Made by a program: the position numbers and the translations under genes. The notes below the pieces were generated by a model that saw only the letters and a program-made list of their open reading frames with translations, did no database searches and was not told where the DNA came from. From NCBI RefSeq assembly GCF_000299395.1, contig NC_018656.1, forward strand, positions 992,001 to 1,056,000: a stretch of DNA of 64,000 nt, read 5' to 3'. This document shows positions 7,155 through 15,516 of this stretch, piece after piece. Positions within the stretch are counted from its first letter, which is position 1; every line of letters starts with the position of its first letter. The stretch comes from Candidatus Nitrosopumilus sediminis. GTDB taxonomy: Archaea > Thermoproteota > Nitrososphaeria > Nitrososphaerales > Nitrosopumilaceae.

Positions 7155-7976
7155 ATGGGATTGTTCGGATCTAAAGATAACATCGAAGATTTAATGTATA
7201 ATGCAATGTCACTGATGGAAAAGAACCAGCCAAAAGGAGCAATATCACTTTTTAACAAAATTCTAAAACAAGAATCTAAAAACACTTCAGCGTTATTTAA
7301 CAAAGGTCTTGCATTAAATCAAATAAAAAAATATAGTGACGCTATCACATGTTTTGATATTTTATTAGAAATCAATCCAAAAGATGCCCAAGCTTGGAAC
7401 AATAGAGGCATAGCAATGGCAGAAAACGGCAACATTCAGGCAGCTGCTGAATGTTATGACAAAGCAATTGAATCAGACCCAAAGAATGCATCATCTTATT
7501 TTAACAAAGGTGTTTTACTTGACAAACTGCAGGAGCACGAGGAGGCATTAGAATCATTAGAAAAGGCAATATCAATGGATCCAAGAAAACCAAATGCAAT
7601 GATCTACAAAGGGATCATACTAGGAAAAATGAAAAGACATGAAGAGGCATTAAATTGTTTTTCAAATGTTTGTAAAAAATACCCAAACAATCAGGACGCA
7701 TTTTTCCAAAAAGGCGTCCAGCTAGCAGAACTAGGACATCATGAAAAAGCATTAGATGTGTTTGATGAGATTTTAAAGAAATTCAAAGACAATGTAAATG
7801 TCATTTATGCAAAATCAAGAAGCAAGGCAGCACTTGGGCAACATCCTGAATCCCTAGAATTGTTAAAACAAGCAGTATCTAAAAACCCCAAAGTGATTCG
7901 GTCGTGGGCAAAAGAAGAACCAATATTTGTTAAATTACATTCAAATGATCAATTCAGAAAACTAGTAAAGCTATAG
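7155..7976 (+). CDS. TPR-repeat protein
   Basis: A 273-residue protein made almost wholly of tetratricopeptide repeats, about six to seven units of 34 residues. Typical positions are visible, for example AWNNRGIAMAENGNIQAAAE followed by a DPKNA turn. There is no signal peptide or membrane segment, so it is a cytosolic scaffold for protein-protein contacts. The final 25 residues (EPIFVKLHSNDQFRKLV) form a non-TPR cap. It converges with the next gene, overlapping it by six bases. The partner cannot be inferred. Confidence 0.85.
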   Translation: MGLFGSKDNIEDLMYNAMSLMEKNQPKGAISLFNKILKQESKNTSALFNKGLALNQIKKYSDAITCFDILLEINPKDAQAWNNRGIAMAENGNIQAAAECYDKAIESDPKNASSYFNKGVLLDKLQEHEEALESLEKAISMDPRKPNAMIYKGIILGKMKRHEEALNCFSNVCKKYPNNQDAFFQKGVQLAELGHHEKALDVFDEILKKFKDNVNVIYAKSRSKAALGQHPESLELLKQAVSKNPKVIRSWAKEEPIFVKLHSNDQFRKLVKL

Positions 7977-8678
7977 AATTTTCTTTCTAACTGCGTCTAT
8001 TCTAAGTAATCCGACTTTCTTTTTTGGGCCAATCAATCTTGCCTCAAATATAGGAACGTAGATTTCTGAAATATCATGTAAAATGAATTCTTCATTTAGA
8101 TTTCTAACATCTGCTTCCATTGGTTTTTTTAAGAGAGTCTGAAGATTGTCAATGGCAGTATCATGAGCTATTTCAGGTTTTTTCACAGTAGAAGAATTTT
8201 CTTTTAGTAATTCCTCAGGATAGTTTTCTACAGTCTTTGAATTGATTTTAAATGGAAATTCTATTTCCCTGCCATGATGATCAAAAGTTAATTCATCTTC
8301 TTCTTCAACAAAAACATGTTCTTCTAGTTCCATGTCGACCTTGTTTTTTCCACGTTTTCCAACAAATGCCTTTTCAAGTTTAGATTTTGAGCGTACAGGA
8401 AATATGCCATCTCCTAGCACTACCTCATGCACATTAGAATCAACTGAAATGGTATGAGTTGCTTTTCTAAAATAATCGGCAACGTATTTTCCTGAAACCT
8501 TCAACATGCATTCATAGTATAATTTAAGAGAATGAAAATGAACTTCCTCTTTTTTTGGCCTAGATAACAAAGACTTGAAAGGAGTGGTCTTTTTTTCCTC
8601 CACCATCTCTGACGCATCTTCTTCTTCAATGCTCTTTTTCAAGACAACTGTTTTTACATCATAATTTGATTGAGTCAA
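7971..8678 (-). CDS. Conserved-looking uncharacterised protein
   Basis: An uncharacterised acidic soluble protein of about 235 residues. Charged linkers surround a central segment with SLKLYYECMLKVSGKY, and the C-terminus is IFEARLIGPKKKVGLLRID. The frame is open to 8834, but an ATG there would run well into the divergent SHOCT gene. ATG at 8759 shares bases with the SHOCT start codon, whereas TTG at 8678 leaves room for both promoters, so I prefer 8678. No catalytic motif is seen. Confidence 0.55.
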   Translation of the reverse strand: MTQSNYDVKTVVLKKSIEEEDASEMVEEKKTTPFKSLLSRPKKEEVHFHSLKLYYECMLKVSGKYVADYFRKATHTISVDSNVHEVVLGDGIFPVRSKSKLEKAFVGKRGKNKVDMELEEHVFVEEEDELTFDHHGREIEFPFKINSKTVENYPEELLKENSSTVKKPEIAHDTAIDNLQTLLKKPMEADVRNLNEEFILHDISEIYVPIFEARLIGPKKKVGLLRIDAVRKKIL

Positions 8679-8728
8679 CGATACAGCAAGGTATACACTT
8701 GTGCCTATTAAACGAATTCTACTAGAGA

Positions 8729-8738
8729 TTAAATAATA
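8729..8738 (+). promoter_or_regulatory. TATA box of the SHOCT gene
   Basis: TTAAATAATA lies about 25 bases upstream of the ATG at 8758, predicting a leaderless transcript. It falls inside the longer versions of the opposite gene and so argues for a shorter start of that gene. Confidence 0.45.
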
Positions 8739-8757
8739 GAATTTGTAACCAGATGAC

Positions 8758-9123
8758 ATGGCAACAAAAAAGAAAACAGGATACATTGAACGATTTTTAA
8801 AAAAAGCAGACAAAGCGATTGACGAAGGAATCAAAAGAGCTGATGAAGCATTAGAAGACGCAGTAGAATTTGGTGAAATGGCAGCATCTCAAGCAAAAAA
8901 AGCAAGTGAGGAGTTAACAAAAAAAGCATTAAAAGAAAAAGAGCAAATAAAATTAAAAGGAGTAAAAAAAATCAATGAAGGAATTACGGCTGCAAAAAAT
9001 GCAACAAGTAAATCTGAAGAAGACCTAATAACGCTTGAAAAACTTGGAAAACTAAGAAAAGCAGGAGTTTTAACTGAAAAAGAGTTTCAGGAAAAGAAAA
9101 AGAAAATACTCTCCAGGATTTAA
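8758..9123 (+). CDS. SHOCT-domain protein
   Basis: A 121-residue protein. The last 35 residues match the short C-terminal SHOCT domain: a helix with LEKLGKLRKAGVLTEKEFQ, then a basic KKKKIL end. Residues 1-80 are a long amphipathic Ala/Lys/Glu helix. SHOCT domains are thought to mediate oligomerisation or tether larger assemblies, often at membranes. The next gene starts one base after its stop codon, so it heads a SHOCT-cupin-cupin run. Confidence 0.75.
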   Translation: MATKKKTGYIERFLKKADKAIDEGIKRADEALEDAVEFGEMAASQAKKASEELTKKALKEKEQIKLKGVKKINEGITAAKNATSKSEEDLITLEKLGKLRKAGVLTEKEFQEKKKKILSRI

Positions 9124-9124
9124 A

Positions 9125-9580
9125 ATGAAAAAGTCAAACATTCATGGTACTAATGACAAAAGAAATGTAAATCCAGAATGGTTTACTGCAAAGACATGGA
9201 TGAAGGTATTGTCAGAGAAAATCAAATCAAAAGATCAAGATATCTATCATGTTCATTTTGAGAAAGGATCCAGAACTAAACTGCATCAACATAATGGAAA
9301 TCAAGTTCTAATCGGAGTAAAGGGAAAAGGCAGTTTAGAAATTTTTAAAAAATATGGAACAAGCAAAAATAATTTTAAAATTAAGAAAATTCAAAAAATT
9401 GGCCTAAATGAAGGAGATATCGTACACATTCCAGCAAAAACCCTTCACACGCATGGCTCCATAGACAAGAAAAAAGAATTTTCCCACATTGCAATCAACA
9501 TTTTGCCAAAAAAAAAATCAACATACAAAACAGAATGGTATGAATCAGATTTTAAAACAAAAGTTTCAAAAATAATTTAG
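9125..9580 (+). CDS. Cupin-domain protein
   Basis: A 151-residue single cupin. Motif 1 is visible as KLHQHNGNQVLIGVKGKG around residues 57-74 and motif 2 as GDIVHIPAKTLHTHGS around 98-113, with His residues fit to bind a metal. The N-terminus is basic. The substrate is unknown; small cupins include dioxygenases, isomerases and sensors. It starts one base after the SHOCT gene and is followed by a second cupin, so all three are probably one transcript. Confidence 0.8.
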   Translation: MKKSNIHGTNDKRNVNPEWFTAKTWMKVLSEKIKSKDQDIYHVHFEKGSRTKLHQHNGNQVLIGVKGKGSLEIFKKYGTSKNNFKIKKIQKIGLNEGDIVHIPAKTLHTHGSIDKKKEFSHIAINILPKKKSTYKTEWYESDFKTKVSKII

Positions 9581-9585
9581 ACGAA

Positions 9586-9948
9586 ATGTCATTACGTAAA
9601 AATTCTGAAATAAACTATATTGAAGGTAACGAAGGAACAAAAATTAAACAATATTTTCACCCACATAACACACTAAATGGAATCAACTATAGTTTAGCTC
9701 AATTTACATTAGAGCCGGGAAAAAAATCTAAACTTCATAAAATAAAATCTTCTGAAATTTACTATATTTTAGAAGGTACAGGAAACATAATGATCGAAGG
9801 AGAAAAGCATGTTTTACAAAAAGATGATTCAGTATATGTGCCACCAAACGCCAAACAATTCATCGAGAATTTAGGAACAGAAAATCTACGATTTTTGTGT
9901 ATTGTAGAACCAGCATGGAAATCTGATGATGAAATGCTATTAGAATAA
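9586..9948 (+). CDS. Cupin-domain protein
   Basis: A 120-residue cupin. Motif 1 (SKLHKIKSSEIYYILEGTG) and motif 2 (DDSVYVPPNAKQFIENLG) are recognisable. The first motif keeps a His but replaces the second His of the usual pair with Lys, so metal binding may be weaker or absent. It lies six bases after the preceding cupin, and the two products may act together. The reaction is unknown. Confidence 0.8.
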   Translation: MSLRKNSEINYIEGNEGTKIKQYFHPHNTLNGINYSLAQFTLEPGKKSKLHKIKSSEIYYILEGTGNIMIEGEKHVLQKDDSVYVPPNAKQFIENLGTENLRFLCIVEPAWKSDDEMLLE

Positions 9949-9967
9949 CCAAAAATGTTCAAAAAAT

Positions 9968-10684
9968 ATGCAATTATTTTTAACGTATAACAAACCCCTA
10001 TTGCTAGTGAATACATACCAAGCACTCAGGGTACTTAATGTTGATTCAAGTTCATCGCAAGAGGAGATTAAAACAGCATATAGAAAGCTGGCACTAGAGC
10101 ACCATCCAGATAAAAATCAAGGCAAAACAGAAGATGGGGAATTTAAGAAAATCACAGAAGCATATAATCACCTAAAGAAAAATCACAATCAGCATTCTTC
10201 ACCATACCATAATGTAACTAGAACACAGCAAAAGCCAAAAGAAGATTTTAAAAGAAAACCACAGTGGGGGGCACCAGATGATGGAGGCATCCCAGAACAA
10301 GATTGGAGTAAATATACACGGGAATTTGAGGAAGGAGATCCAGACTTTTGGAAAGAATATGAAAAAAAATTTTGGGAAGATTACAATGCAAGAGTACGCC
10401 CAGATGGAAGGAATGGAGAGTATGAAAAAGCACAAGAACCTAAAAAGCAACCTGATCTTTTTGTAGATGTTGACAAAAGCTTGTGTATAGGATGTTGTAG
10501 TTGTGAAACTATTGCACCAGAAGTTTTTGAAATCAATAAAACAAGTAAATCAAACCCCAAATCATCAGTGATTAATCAAAAAGGGGCAGGAATTAACAAA
10601 ATAATGAATGCTGCAGAAACATGTCCAACAAAAGCAATCAAGGTAGAAAACAAAAATACAAAAGAAAAATTATTCCCATATTAG
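9968..10684 (+). CDS. DnaJ-ferredoxin fusion (DnaJ-Fer)
   Basis: A 238-residue protein with an N-terminal J domain (NTYQALRVLNV at about 15-25, HPD at 46-48), which stimulates DnaK-type ATPases. A charged Trp-rich linker follows, then a C-terminal ferredoxin-like domain with C173IGCCSC179 and a later CPTKAI, enough cysteines for one [4Fe-4S] cluster. This fusion is known from Thaumarchaeota and from plant and algal chloroplasts, and a published phylogeny proposes transfer from the plant lineage to Thaumarchaeota. The J domain begins right after an in-frame GTG at 10007, so that codon or a TTG at 10001 may be the true start. It converges with the HIT gene, overlapping by four bases. Confidence 0.9.
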   Translation: MQLFLTYNKPLLLVNTYQALRVLNVDSSSSQEEIKTAYRKLALEHHPDKNQGKTEDGEFKKITEAYNHLKKNHNQHSSPYHNVTRTQQKPKEDFKRKPQWGAPDDGGIPEQDWSKYTREFEEGDPDFWKEYEKKFWEDYNARVRPDGRNGEYEKAQEPKKQPDLFVDVDKSLCIGCCSCETIAPEVFEINKTSKSNPKSSVINQKGAGINKIMNAAETCPTKAIKVENKNTKEKLFPY

Positions 10685-11088
10685 ATTTTTAGCTTGTTGT
10701 ATAGCTCATTCATTTCAGATTCAGATAAATTTACTTTTGAATTAAACATACTATGAATTGCTCCAGCAGAATCATCATTGCTGCGTGGAACTAAATGTAC
10801 ATGAACATGAGGGATTTCCTGACCAGCATCTTTGCCATTATGTATTGCAACTAATGTAGAACCAGTAATTTTATCCACATTGGATATAATTTTATGAACT
10901 AGCGAAAATAAGTCGGCATTTTCTTGAGTGCTCATATCTTGAATTTTTTGATGATGTTTTTTTGGAATAACAAGCACATGTCCAGCTGCAAGAGGAAATG
11001 CATCAAGAAAAGATACAGAGTATTCAGTCTCTTTTAAAAATTTAGATTTAATTTCACCAGAAACAATTTTACAAAATATACAATCCAT
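10681..11088 (-). CDS. HIT-family nucleotide hydrolase/transferase
   Basis: A 135-residue histidine-triad protein with the signature HVHVHLVPR at residues 94-102, where His96 is the likely nucleophile by family analogy. It opens with CIFCKIVSGEI, typical of Hint-type members, and carries GHVLVIPKKHH near 36-46. Such enzymes cleave nucleoside phosphoramidates or adenylates, for example AMP-lysine. Length and motifs are normal. It is cytosolic and convergent with DnaJ-Fer. Confidence 0.9.
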   Translation of the reverse strand: MDCIFCKIVSGEIKSKFLKETEYSVSFLDAFPLAAGHVLVIPKKHHQKIQDMSTQENADLFSLVHKIISNVDKITGSTLVAIHNGKDAGQEIPHVHVHLVPRSNDDSAGAIHSMFNSKVNLSESEMNELYNKLKI

Positions 11089-11126
11089 ATCAAAGTATCA
11101 AACGTTTTAAAATATTAAATCATCGA

Positions 11127-11405
11127 TTAAGGTTCAACAATAGTTGCCCATGCTAAATCTTTTCCAAATTTGATAGTAGCCGCATCACCTGATTTTAGTG
11201 TGCAATTTTCAATAATTTTTGGAATAGTGTCTCTAGTCTCCACATAACAAACCCCATCATCATTTGTCAATATGATCACTTCCTCATAGACATCTTCTCG
11301 AATTAGATTCCAGAACGGGAAAACTATAGTAGATAAAACAATCCCAGCAGTAAGAAAAGCACCTAGAAAAACAAGACTAGTCTTTTGAGCAGAACTGAGC
11401 TCCAA
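11127..11405 (-). CDS. Small membrane-anchored hypothetical protein
   Basis: A 92-residue protein with one N-terminal hydrophobic helix (SLVFLGAFLTAGIVLSTIVF) followed by a mostly extracellular domain containing two cysteines (GVCYVET and ENCTLKSG). It starts with TTG immediately after the stop of the upstream zinc-finger gene and in the same frame, so the two are co-translated. No family is recognised. Confidence 0.6.
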   Translation of the reverse strand: MELSSAQKTSLVFLGAFLTAGIVLSTIVFPFWNLIREDVYEEVIILTNDDGVCYVETRDTIPKIIENCTLKSGDAATIKFGKDLAWATIVEP

Positions 11406-11573
11406 TTACCAAGTACCACCATCTCCTGCATTTGGATCCATTTTTTTAGCAGGTACATTCCCATGTGCTTTTTTCATATGTTTTTTTAATCGTTCAGGAT
11501 CATGCAGTTCTGTTCCACAAACATCACATTTTGTTTTGTTTTCATCGTCCTTCTTACGTTTGAACAAGCCCAT
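11406..11573 (-). CDS. Tiny C2H2 zinc-finger protein
   Basis: A 55-residue protein starting MGLFKRKK. It has one clear C2H2 finger, CDVCGTELHDPERLKKHMKK followed by AH, in its middle third. The tail is Gly/Pro-rich. Single-finger proteins of this kind may bind nucleic acid or protein. Its stop abuts the TTG start of the membrane protein downstream. Confidence 0.7.
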   Translation of the reverse strand: MGLFKRKKDDENKTKCDVCGTELHDPERLKKHMKKAHGNVPAKKMDPNAGDGGTW

Positions 11574-11771
11574 AATTTGATAAAATTTCGAAATACATTA
11601 TAAAACATGCGAAACATCCTTTATAATCTTCAACATTTTTGCAAGGTTCAACTCCACATGGATTCAGGTATCTAACCATGGTAATAATTCCGTACTTAGG
11701 ACTTCCTGACTAAACTTAGCAAGTAAATAATTACTAATGATGTTAAATATCATAGAGAGAGGTAAAAAATT

Positions 11772-12347
11772 ATGAAACCAAAAATTCTTGCGTTTGCTGG
11801 AAGCACTAGGACTGATTCATTTAACAAAAAACTAATCCGGATTGCTGTATCAGGTGCATCAGATGCTGGTGCAGATGTTACAACAATCGATCTACGTGAT
11901 TTTCAGATGCCACTTTATGATGGAGACTTGGAACAAAATGAGGGTCTTCCTCAAAACGTACAAAAACTAAAGGAATTGATGTTATCACATCAAGGCTTTC
12001 TAATTTCTGCACCAGAGTACAATAGCTCCATAACAGGAGTGCTAAAAAACACCATAGACTGGACGTCTCGTCAATCTGAAAATGAAACTCCTTTAGCTTG
12101 TTACAAAGGAAAGGTTGCAGGAATAATGAGTGCGTCACCTGGTGGATTAGGAGGACTTAGAGGATTGGTACATGTTCGTGCCATTCTTGAAAATATGGGG
12201 GTACTGGTTATCCCAGAACAGATTGCTGTTTCTGCAGCCCATGAAGCTTTTGATGTTGATAATTTACTTAAAGACAAAAAACAAGAAGAAAAAGTAAAAA
12301 AAATTGGTGCCAATCTTACAAAAATATTGGCAAAATTATCCAATTAA
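11772..12347 (+). CDS. NADPH-dependent FMN reductase family protein
   Basis: A 191-residue flavodoxin-like reductase. The FMN phosphate-binding loop is AGSTRTDSFNKKL (9-21), and the second conserved motif is APEYNSSITGVLKNTIDW (79-96). An SPGGLGGLRG loop follows. The family transfers electrons from NAD(P)H to quinones, azo compounds or free flavin. Length is normal and no membrane segment is present. It stands alone, preceded by a noncoding stretch of about 200 bases. Confidence 0.85.
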   Translation: MKPKILAFAGSTRTDSFNKKLIRIAVSGASDAGADVTTIDLRDFQMPLYDGDLEQNEGLPQNVQKLKELMLSHQGFLISAPEYNSSITGVLKNTIDWTSRQSENETPLACYKGKVAGIMSASPGGLGGLRGLVHVRAILENMGVLVIPEQIAVSAAHEAFDVDNLLKDKKQEEKVKKIGANLTKILAKLSN

Positions 12348-12365
12348 GATCATAGTTACTTTCTA

Positions 12366-12394
12366 ACACACAAAATTGTTGAACAAATGTGTGT
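12366..12394. repeat. Inverted repeat downstream of the FMN reductase
   Basis: ACACACA (12366-12372) pairs with TGTGTGT (12388-12394), and inside it TTGTT pairs with AACAA around a single G. The result is a long near-continuous hairpin 18 bases after the reductase stop. It may act in transcript processing or termination, although archaeal terminators usually rely on T-tracts. Confidence 0.45.
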
Positions 12395-12483
12395 AATGCT
12401 ATGCAGATAATCATCAGATGGTGAGCCCAAAGGCTTGAACCATTCTTGGAAATAAAATTAGATGCAGTAAGTATAAAGAGAAA

Positions 12484-13494
12484 TTAAGGATTTTCCGGAA
12501 TTGCTAACCAAAAGGGAGTTTCTCCAACAGACAATCTGTCAATAATTCTTAGACTAGTGATATCAATTACCACAATTTCATTGGTTTGTGTTACTCCAAC
12601 ATACAAATTATTAGAATTCTGATCAGATCTTAATCCATGAGGTCCTTTTCCTACTTGAATTTGTTTAATTAATTCAAGAGAGGCAGCATCAATCACATTT
12701 ACCTTATCATCACCTATTCCAGAAACAAAAATTTTGTTTCCAAAAGGTGGAATATCGATTCCATGATGTCCCGTGCTAACAGAAATTCTTTTGATTATTT
12801 TATTATCAATCAAATCAATTACTGCAACATCATTTGTTCCGATATTTGTCACAAACAGATGTTTTCCATCAGAAATAATATCCAGATTATGTGGCAATGT
12901 GCCCACTGGAATTGAATCTATTTTAGTCAAGGATGAAACATCAATTATTGCAATCTCATCACCCCCTTGAATTGTAACATATGCAGTAATTCCATTAGGA
13001 TGAAAAACAATATTGTGAGGTATCTTGCCAACAGGTATTTCTTTGGTTAATTCCCATGTTTCAAGATCAATAACACTAATGGTACCAGAATTTTCATTTG
13101 CTACAAAAGCAATGTCTTTGGTTGGATGAATCTTTACACCTTTTGGTGTTTTTCCAACTGCAATTTCTGATAATTTGTTTCCTTGATAGTCATATACAAA
13201 AACAATATCACTTGCACTGCTTGTGGCTAAAATCAAATCTCTATCCTTTGAAACAGAAACATATGTCATCTTAGACCCTGCTTCAAATACATCACCACCA
13301 ATATTTCCTACAGAATTATCACCTTGAAGTGTAAAGAAAACATCTTCTGAAGAATTTTGAGAGATGTCTTGATAATCATTAGAAATTGATTGTACCGGGG
13401 AATATAATCCAAAAGATGCAAATGCCACTCCTATTGCAACAATTCCTATAGACCAGAAAATTGCAGCCTTGTCAATTGTAGTCATTTTTTCCAA
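12484..13494 (-). CDS. Membrane-anchored YVTN/YncE-type beta-propeller protein
   Basis: A 336-residue protein with an N-terminal hydrophobic helix (residues 12-32), followed by about six beta-propeller blades of the YVTN type. Blades repeat a pattern like SIPVGTLPHNL then LFVTNIGTNDVAVID. The propeller is predicted outside the cell. Related surface-layer proteins bind proteins or metals, but the ligand is unknown here. The spacing and repeat length (about 42 residues) are typical. Confidence 0.85.
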   Translation of the reverse strand: MEKMTTIDKAAIFWSIGIVAIGVAFASFGLYSPVQSISNDYQDISQNSSEDVFFTLQGDNSVGNIGGDVFEAGSKMTYVSVSKDRDLILATSSASDIVFVYDYQGNKLSEIAVGKTPKGVKIHPTKDIAFVANENSGTISVIDLETWELTKEIPVGKIPHNIVFHPNGITAYVTIQGGDEIAIIDVSSLTKIDSIPVGTLPHNLDIISDGKHLFVTNIGTNDVAVIDLIDNKIIKRISVSTGHHGIDIPPFGNKIFVSGIGDDKVNVIDAASLELIKQIQVGKGPHGLRSDQNSNNLYVGVTQTNEIVVIDITSLRIIDRLSVGETPFWLAIPENP

Positions 13495-13612
13495 TCAACA
13501 TATTTTCAATATATTTCTAGATTCAATTTTAGGATTAATTTTGATTCAGTATTTATTGAAATTGTAAAGGACGTGAAATACATTATAAAGGATACTCGAT
13601 TTTTCTTTAATT

Positions 13613-14752
13613 GTGAAAGTAAAGAACATCACAGTTTTAGGATCAGGAGTAATGGGACATGGAATTGCACAGGTTTCAGCAACTGCAGGGTATAATGTAG
13701 TTTTACGAGACATTAAACAAGAATTTCTAGATAAAGCAATGGAGAAAATAAAATGGAGTCTAGACAAGCTAGTCTCCAAAGAAAAGATTTCAAAAGATGA
13801 AGGCGATGCAATTTTTGGAAGGATTACACCAATTGTGGACTTGAATGAAGCTGTTAAGAATGCAGAACTAGTGATCGAAGTAGTTCCAGAAATAATGGAT
13901 TTAAAAAAATCAGTTTATGCGGAATTGGATAAAGCAGCAGGACCCGAAGTAATATTTGCATCAAACACAAGTACTTTGCCAATTACAGAAATTGCAAATA
14001 CAACATCACGTCCTGAAAAATTCATAGGAATTCATTTTTTCAATCCACCACAATTAATGAAATTGGTAGAAATAATTCCAGGAGAAAAAACAGCACCAGA
14101 AATTACAGCCTTGACTCAAGAATATGTGAAATCAGTTAACAAGCAAGCAGTACTTTGCAGAAAAGATGTGCCAGGATTCATCATAAATAGACTCTTTATT
14201 CCAATGGTTCATGAAGCATGTTTTGTTAAAGACAGAACAGGGGCATCACTAGAGGAAATTGATTCAGCAGTGAAATTCAAACTAGGTTTTCCAATGGGAA
14301 TTTTTGAATTAGCAGATTTTACTGGAATGGATGTAATACACAAAGCAACAGTTGAAATGCATTTACGAGACAAAAAAGTAATCAACCCACACCCACTTGT
14401 TGAAAAAATGTTTGATGAGAAAAAACTCGGGCAAAAATCAGGGGAAGGATATTACAAATATTCTGATGACAAATACGAACGTGTTGCACTGTCAGAGGAA
14501 CTTGCAGAAAAATGTGATCCAATTCAACTTGTGGCAAATATTCTAAACAATGCAGCATGGCTTGTTACAAATGGTGCAAGTGACATTGAAGAGATTGAGA
14601 AAGCAGCGCAATTAGGACTGGGTCTTAAAAAACCATTATTTGAAACTGCAAAAGAGATAGGCATCAAGAGAATTGTAGATGAGTTAAACAAACTAGCTGA
14701 TGAACACGGAGAGTTTTACAGACCAGATCCACTTTTAGTATCTATGCAGTAA
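13613..14752 (+). CDS. 3-hydroxyacyl-CoA (3-hydroxybutyryl-CoA) dehydrogenase
   Basis: A 379-residue NAD-dependent dehydrogenase. The Rossmann motif is LGSGVMGHGIA (9-19), the catalytic region is GIHFFNPPQLM, and a duplicated C-terminal helical domain contains DVPGFIINRLF and GQKSGEGYYKY. In autotrophic Thaumarchaeota this enzyme oxidises 3-hydroxybutyryl-CoA in the 3-hydroxypropionate/4-hydroxybutyrate cycle, and no separate beta-oxidation genes are visible nearby. A GTG start at 13613 fits the family's N-terminus. It overlaps the end of the next, convergent gene. Confidence 0.9.
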   Translation: MKVKNITVLGSGVMGHGIAQVSATAGYNVVLRDIKQEFLDKAMEKIKWSLDKLVSKEKISKDEGDAIFGRITPIVDLNEAVKNAELVIEVVPEIMDLKKSVYAELDKAAGPEVIFASNTSTLPITEIANTTSRPEKFIGIHFFNPPQLMKLVEIIPGEKTAPEITALTQEYVKSVNKQAVLCRKDVPGFIINRLFIPMVHEACFVKDRTGASLEEIDSAVKFKLGFPMGIFELADFTGMDVIHKATVEMHLRDKKVINPHPLVEKMFDEKKLGQKSGEGYYKYSDDKYERVALSEELAEKCDPIQLVANILNNAAWLVTNGASDIEEIEKAAQLGLGLKKPLFETAKEIGIKRIVDELNKLADEHGEFYRPDPLLVSMQ

Positions 14753-15257
14753 TTAATTCCAAAATTGTTTTTACGGCTTCTTTTGCATCATCAACGCCTA
14801 TAATTTTGACATTTTTTCTATGATCAATAAATCCATCAATGTATTTTTCTATAGGTCCATTTTGATTTCTGATTGCAACCATCGGTTTTTTGTTCATATA
14901 TGCAGCACATGTTTCAGAAAGAGTGCCTGAACCACCACCTACAATGATTACACCGTCAGCAGTTAATGCATTCAAAAAATCACGAGTCAACCCCATTCCA
15001 GTTGGAATTACAATATCACAATATTCATTGGCCTCAGAAGCATCCGCTTGAGGGATAATCCCAACAGTTAGCCCACCAGCATCTTTTGCACCATGAGCAG
15101 CGGCAGTCATCACTCCACCCAAACCACCCGTAATTAAGACAGAGTCAGATTTTGCAATCTCCACCCCTACATCATATGCAACTTTTTCATGTTCGGGGGT
15201 ACAACCATTTGTATTGTGACCGATTACCAAGATCTGCCTTTTCTTTGCCATAGTCAA
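14742..15257 (-). CDS. LOG/SLOG-family (lysine decarboxylase-like) nucleotide-binding protein
   Basis: A 171-residue Rossmann-like protein with GGLGGVMTAAAHGAKDAGG near 44-62 and the phosphate-binding IIVGGGSGTLSE near 104-115. This matches the TIGR00725-type subgroup of the LOG/SLOG superfamily. Relatives cleave nucleotide 5'-monophosphates to ribose 5-phosphate and base, or bind nucleotides. Lysine decarboxylase activity, often given as the name, is unlikely. ATG at 15257 or 15251 may be used. Confidence 0.8.
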   Translation of the reverse strand: MTMAKKRQILVIGHNTNGCTPEHEKVAYDVGVEIAKSDSVLITGGLGGVMTAAAHGAKDAGGLTVGIIPQADASEANEYCDIVIPTGMGLTRDFLNALTADGVIIVGGGSGTLSETCAAYMNKKPMVAIRNQNGPIEKYIDGFIDHRKNVKIIGVDDAKEAVKTILELITA

Positions 15258-15326
15258 AGTAGAGAAAATGGTTTCAAATATCTTTCCAAGAGAAAAGGAT
15301 ATTAGTAAAAAATGTAAACGTACAAC

Positions 15327-15449
15327 ATGGAAAGACGTTCAATGCCAGTATGTTTCACAGAGAAACAATACAAAATGATCGAAGAATTTGCCAGGAGAAA
15401 CGGCATGCTAAATGCAAGTCAAGCTCTTGAGAAGATCCTAAGCCAATAA
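15327..15449 (+). CDS. 40-residue RHH-like micro-protein
   Basis: A 40-residue protein: a short strand (MPVCFTEKQ) then a helix-turn-helix segment (IEEFARRNG, NASQALEKIL). This resembles the second half of a ribbon-helix-helix fold and could bind DNA as a dimer. The start is an ATG with an A/T-rich region upstream. The evidence is protein-like composition and fold pattern only. Confidence 0.5.
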   Translation: MERRSMPVCFTEKQYKMIEEFARRNGMLNASQALEKILSQ

Positions 15450-15516
15450 ACGCTTTTTTGTTATTTTTATTTTGTTTACATTTATAGAATATATCATACA
15501 ACAATGATCAAAGAAA

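Noticed and set aside
11643-11665. T-arm-like string ggttcaactcc
   Set aside because: Flanking bases do not pair as a T-stem and no acceptor stem surrounds it.
14742-15257. Lysine decarboxylase
   Set aside because: The common database name is misleading; motifs are those of LOG/SLOG nucleotide-processing proteins.
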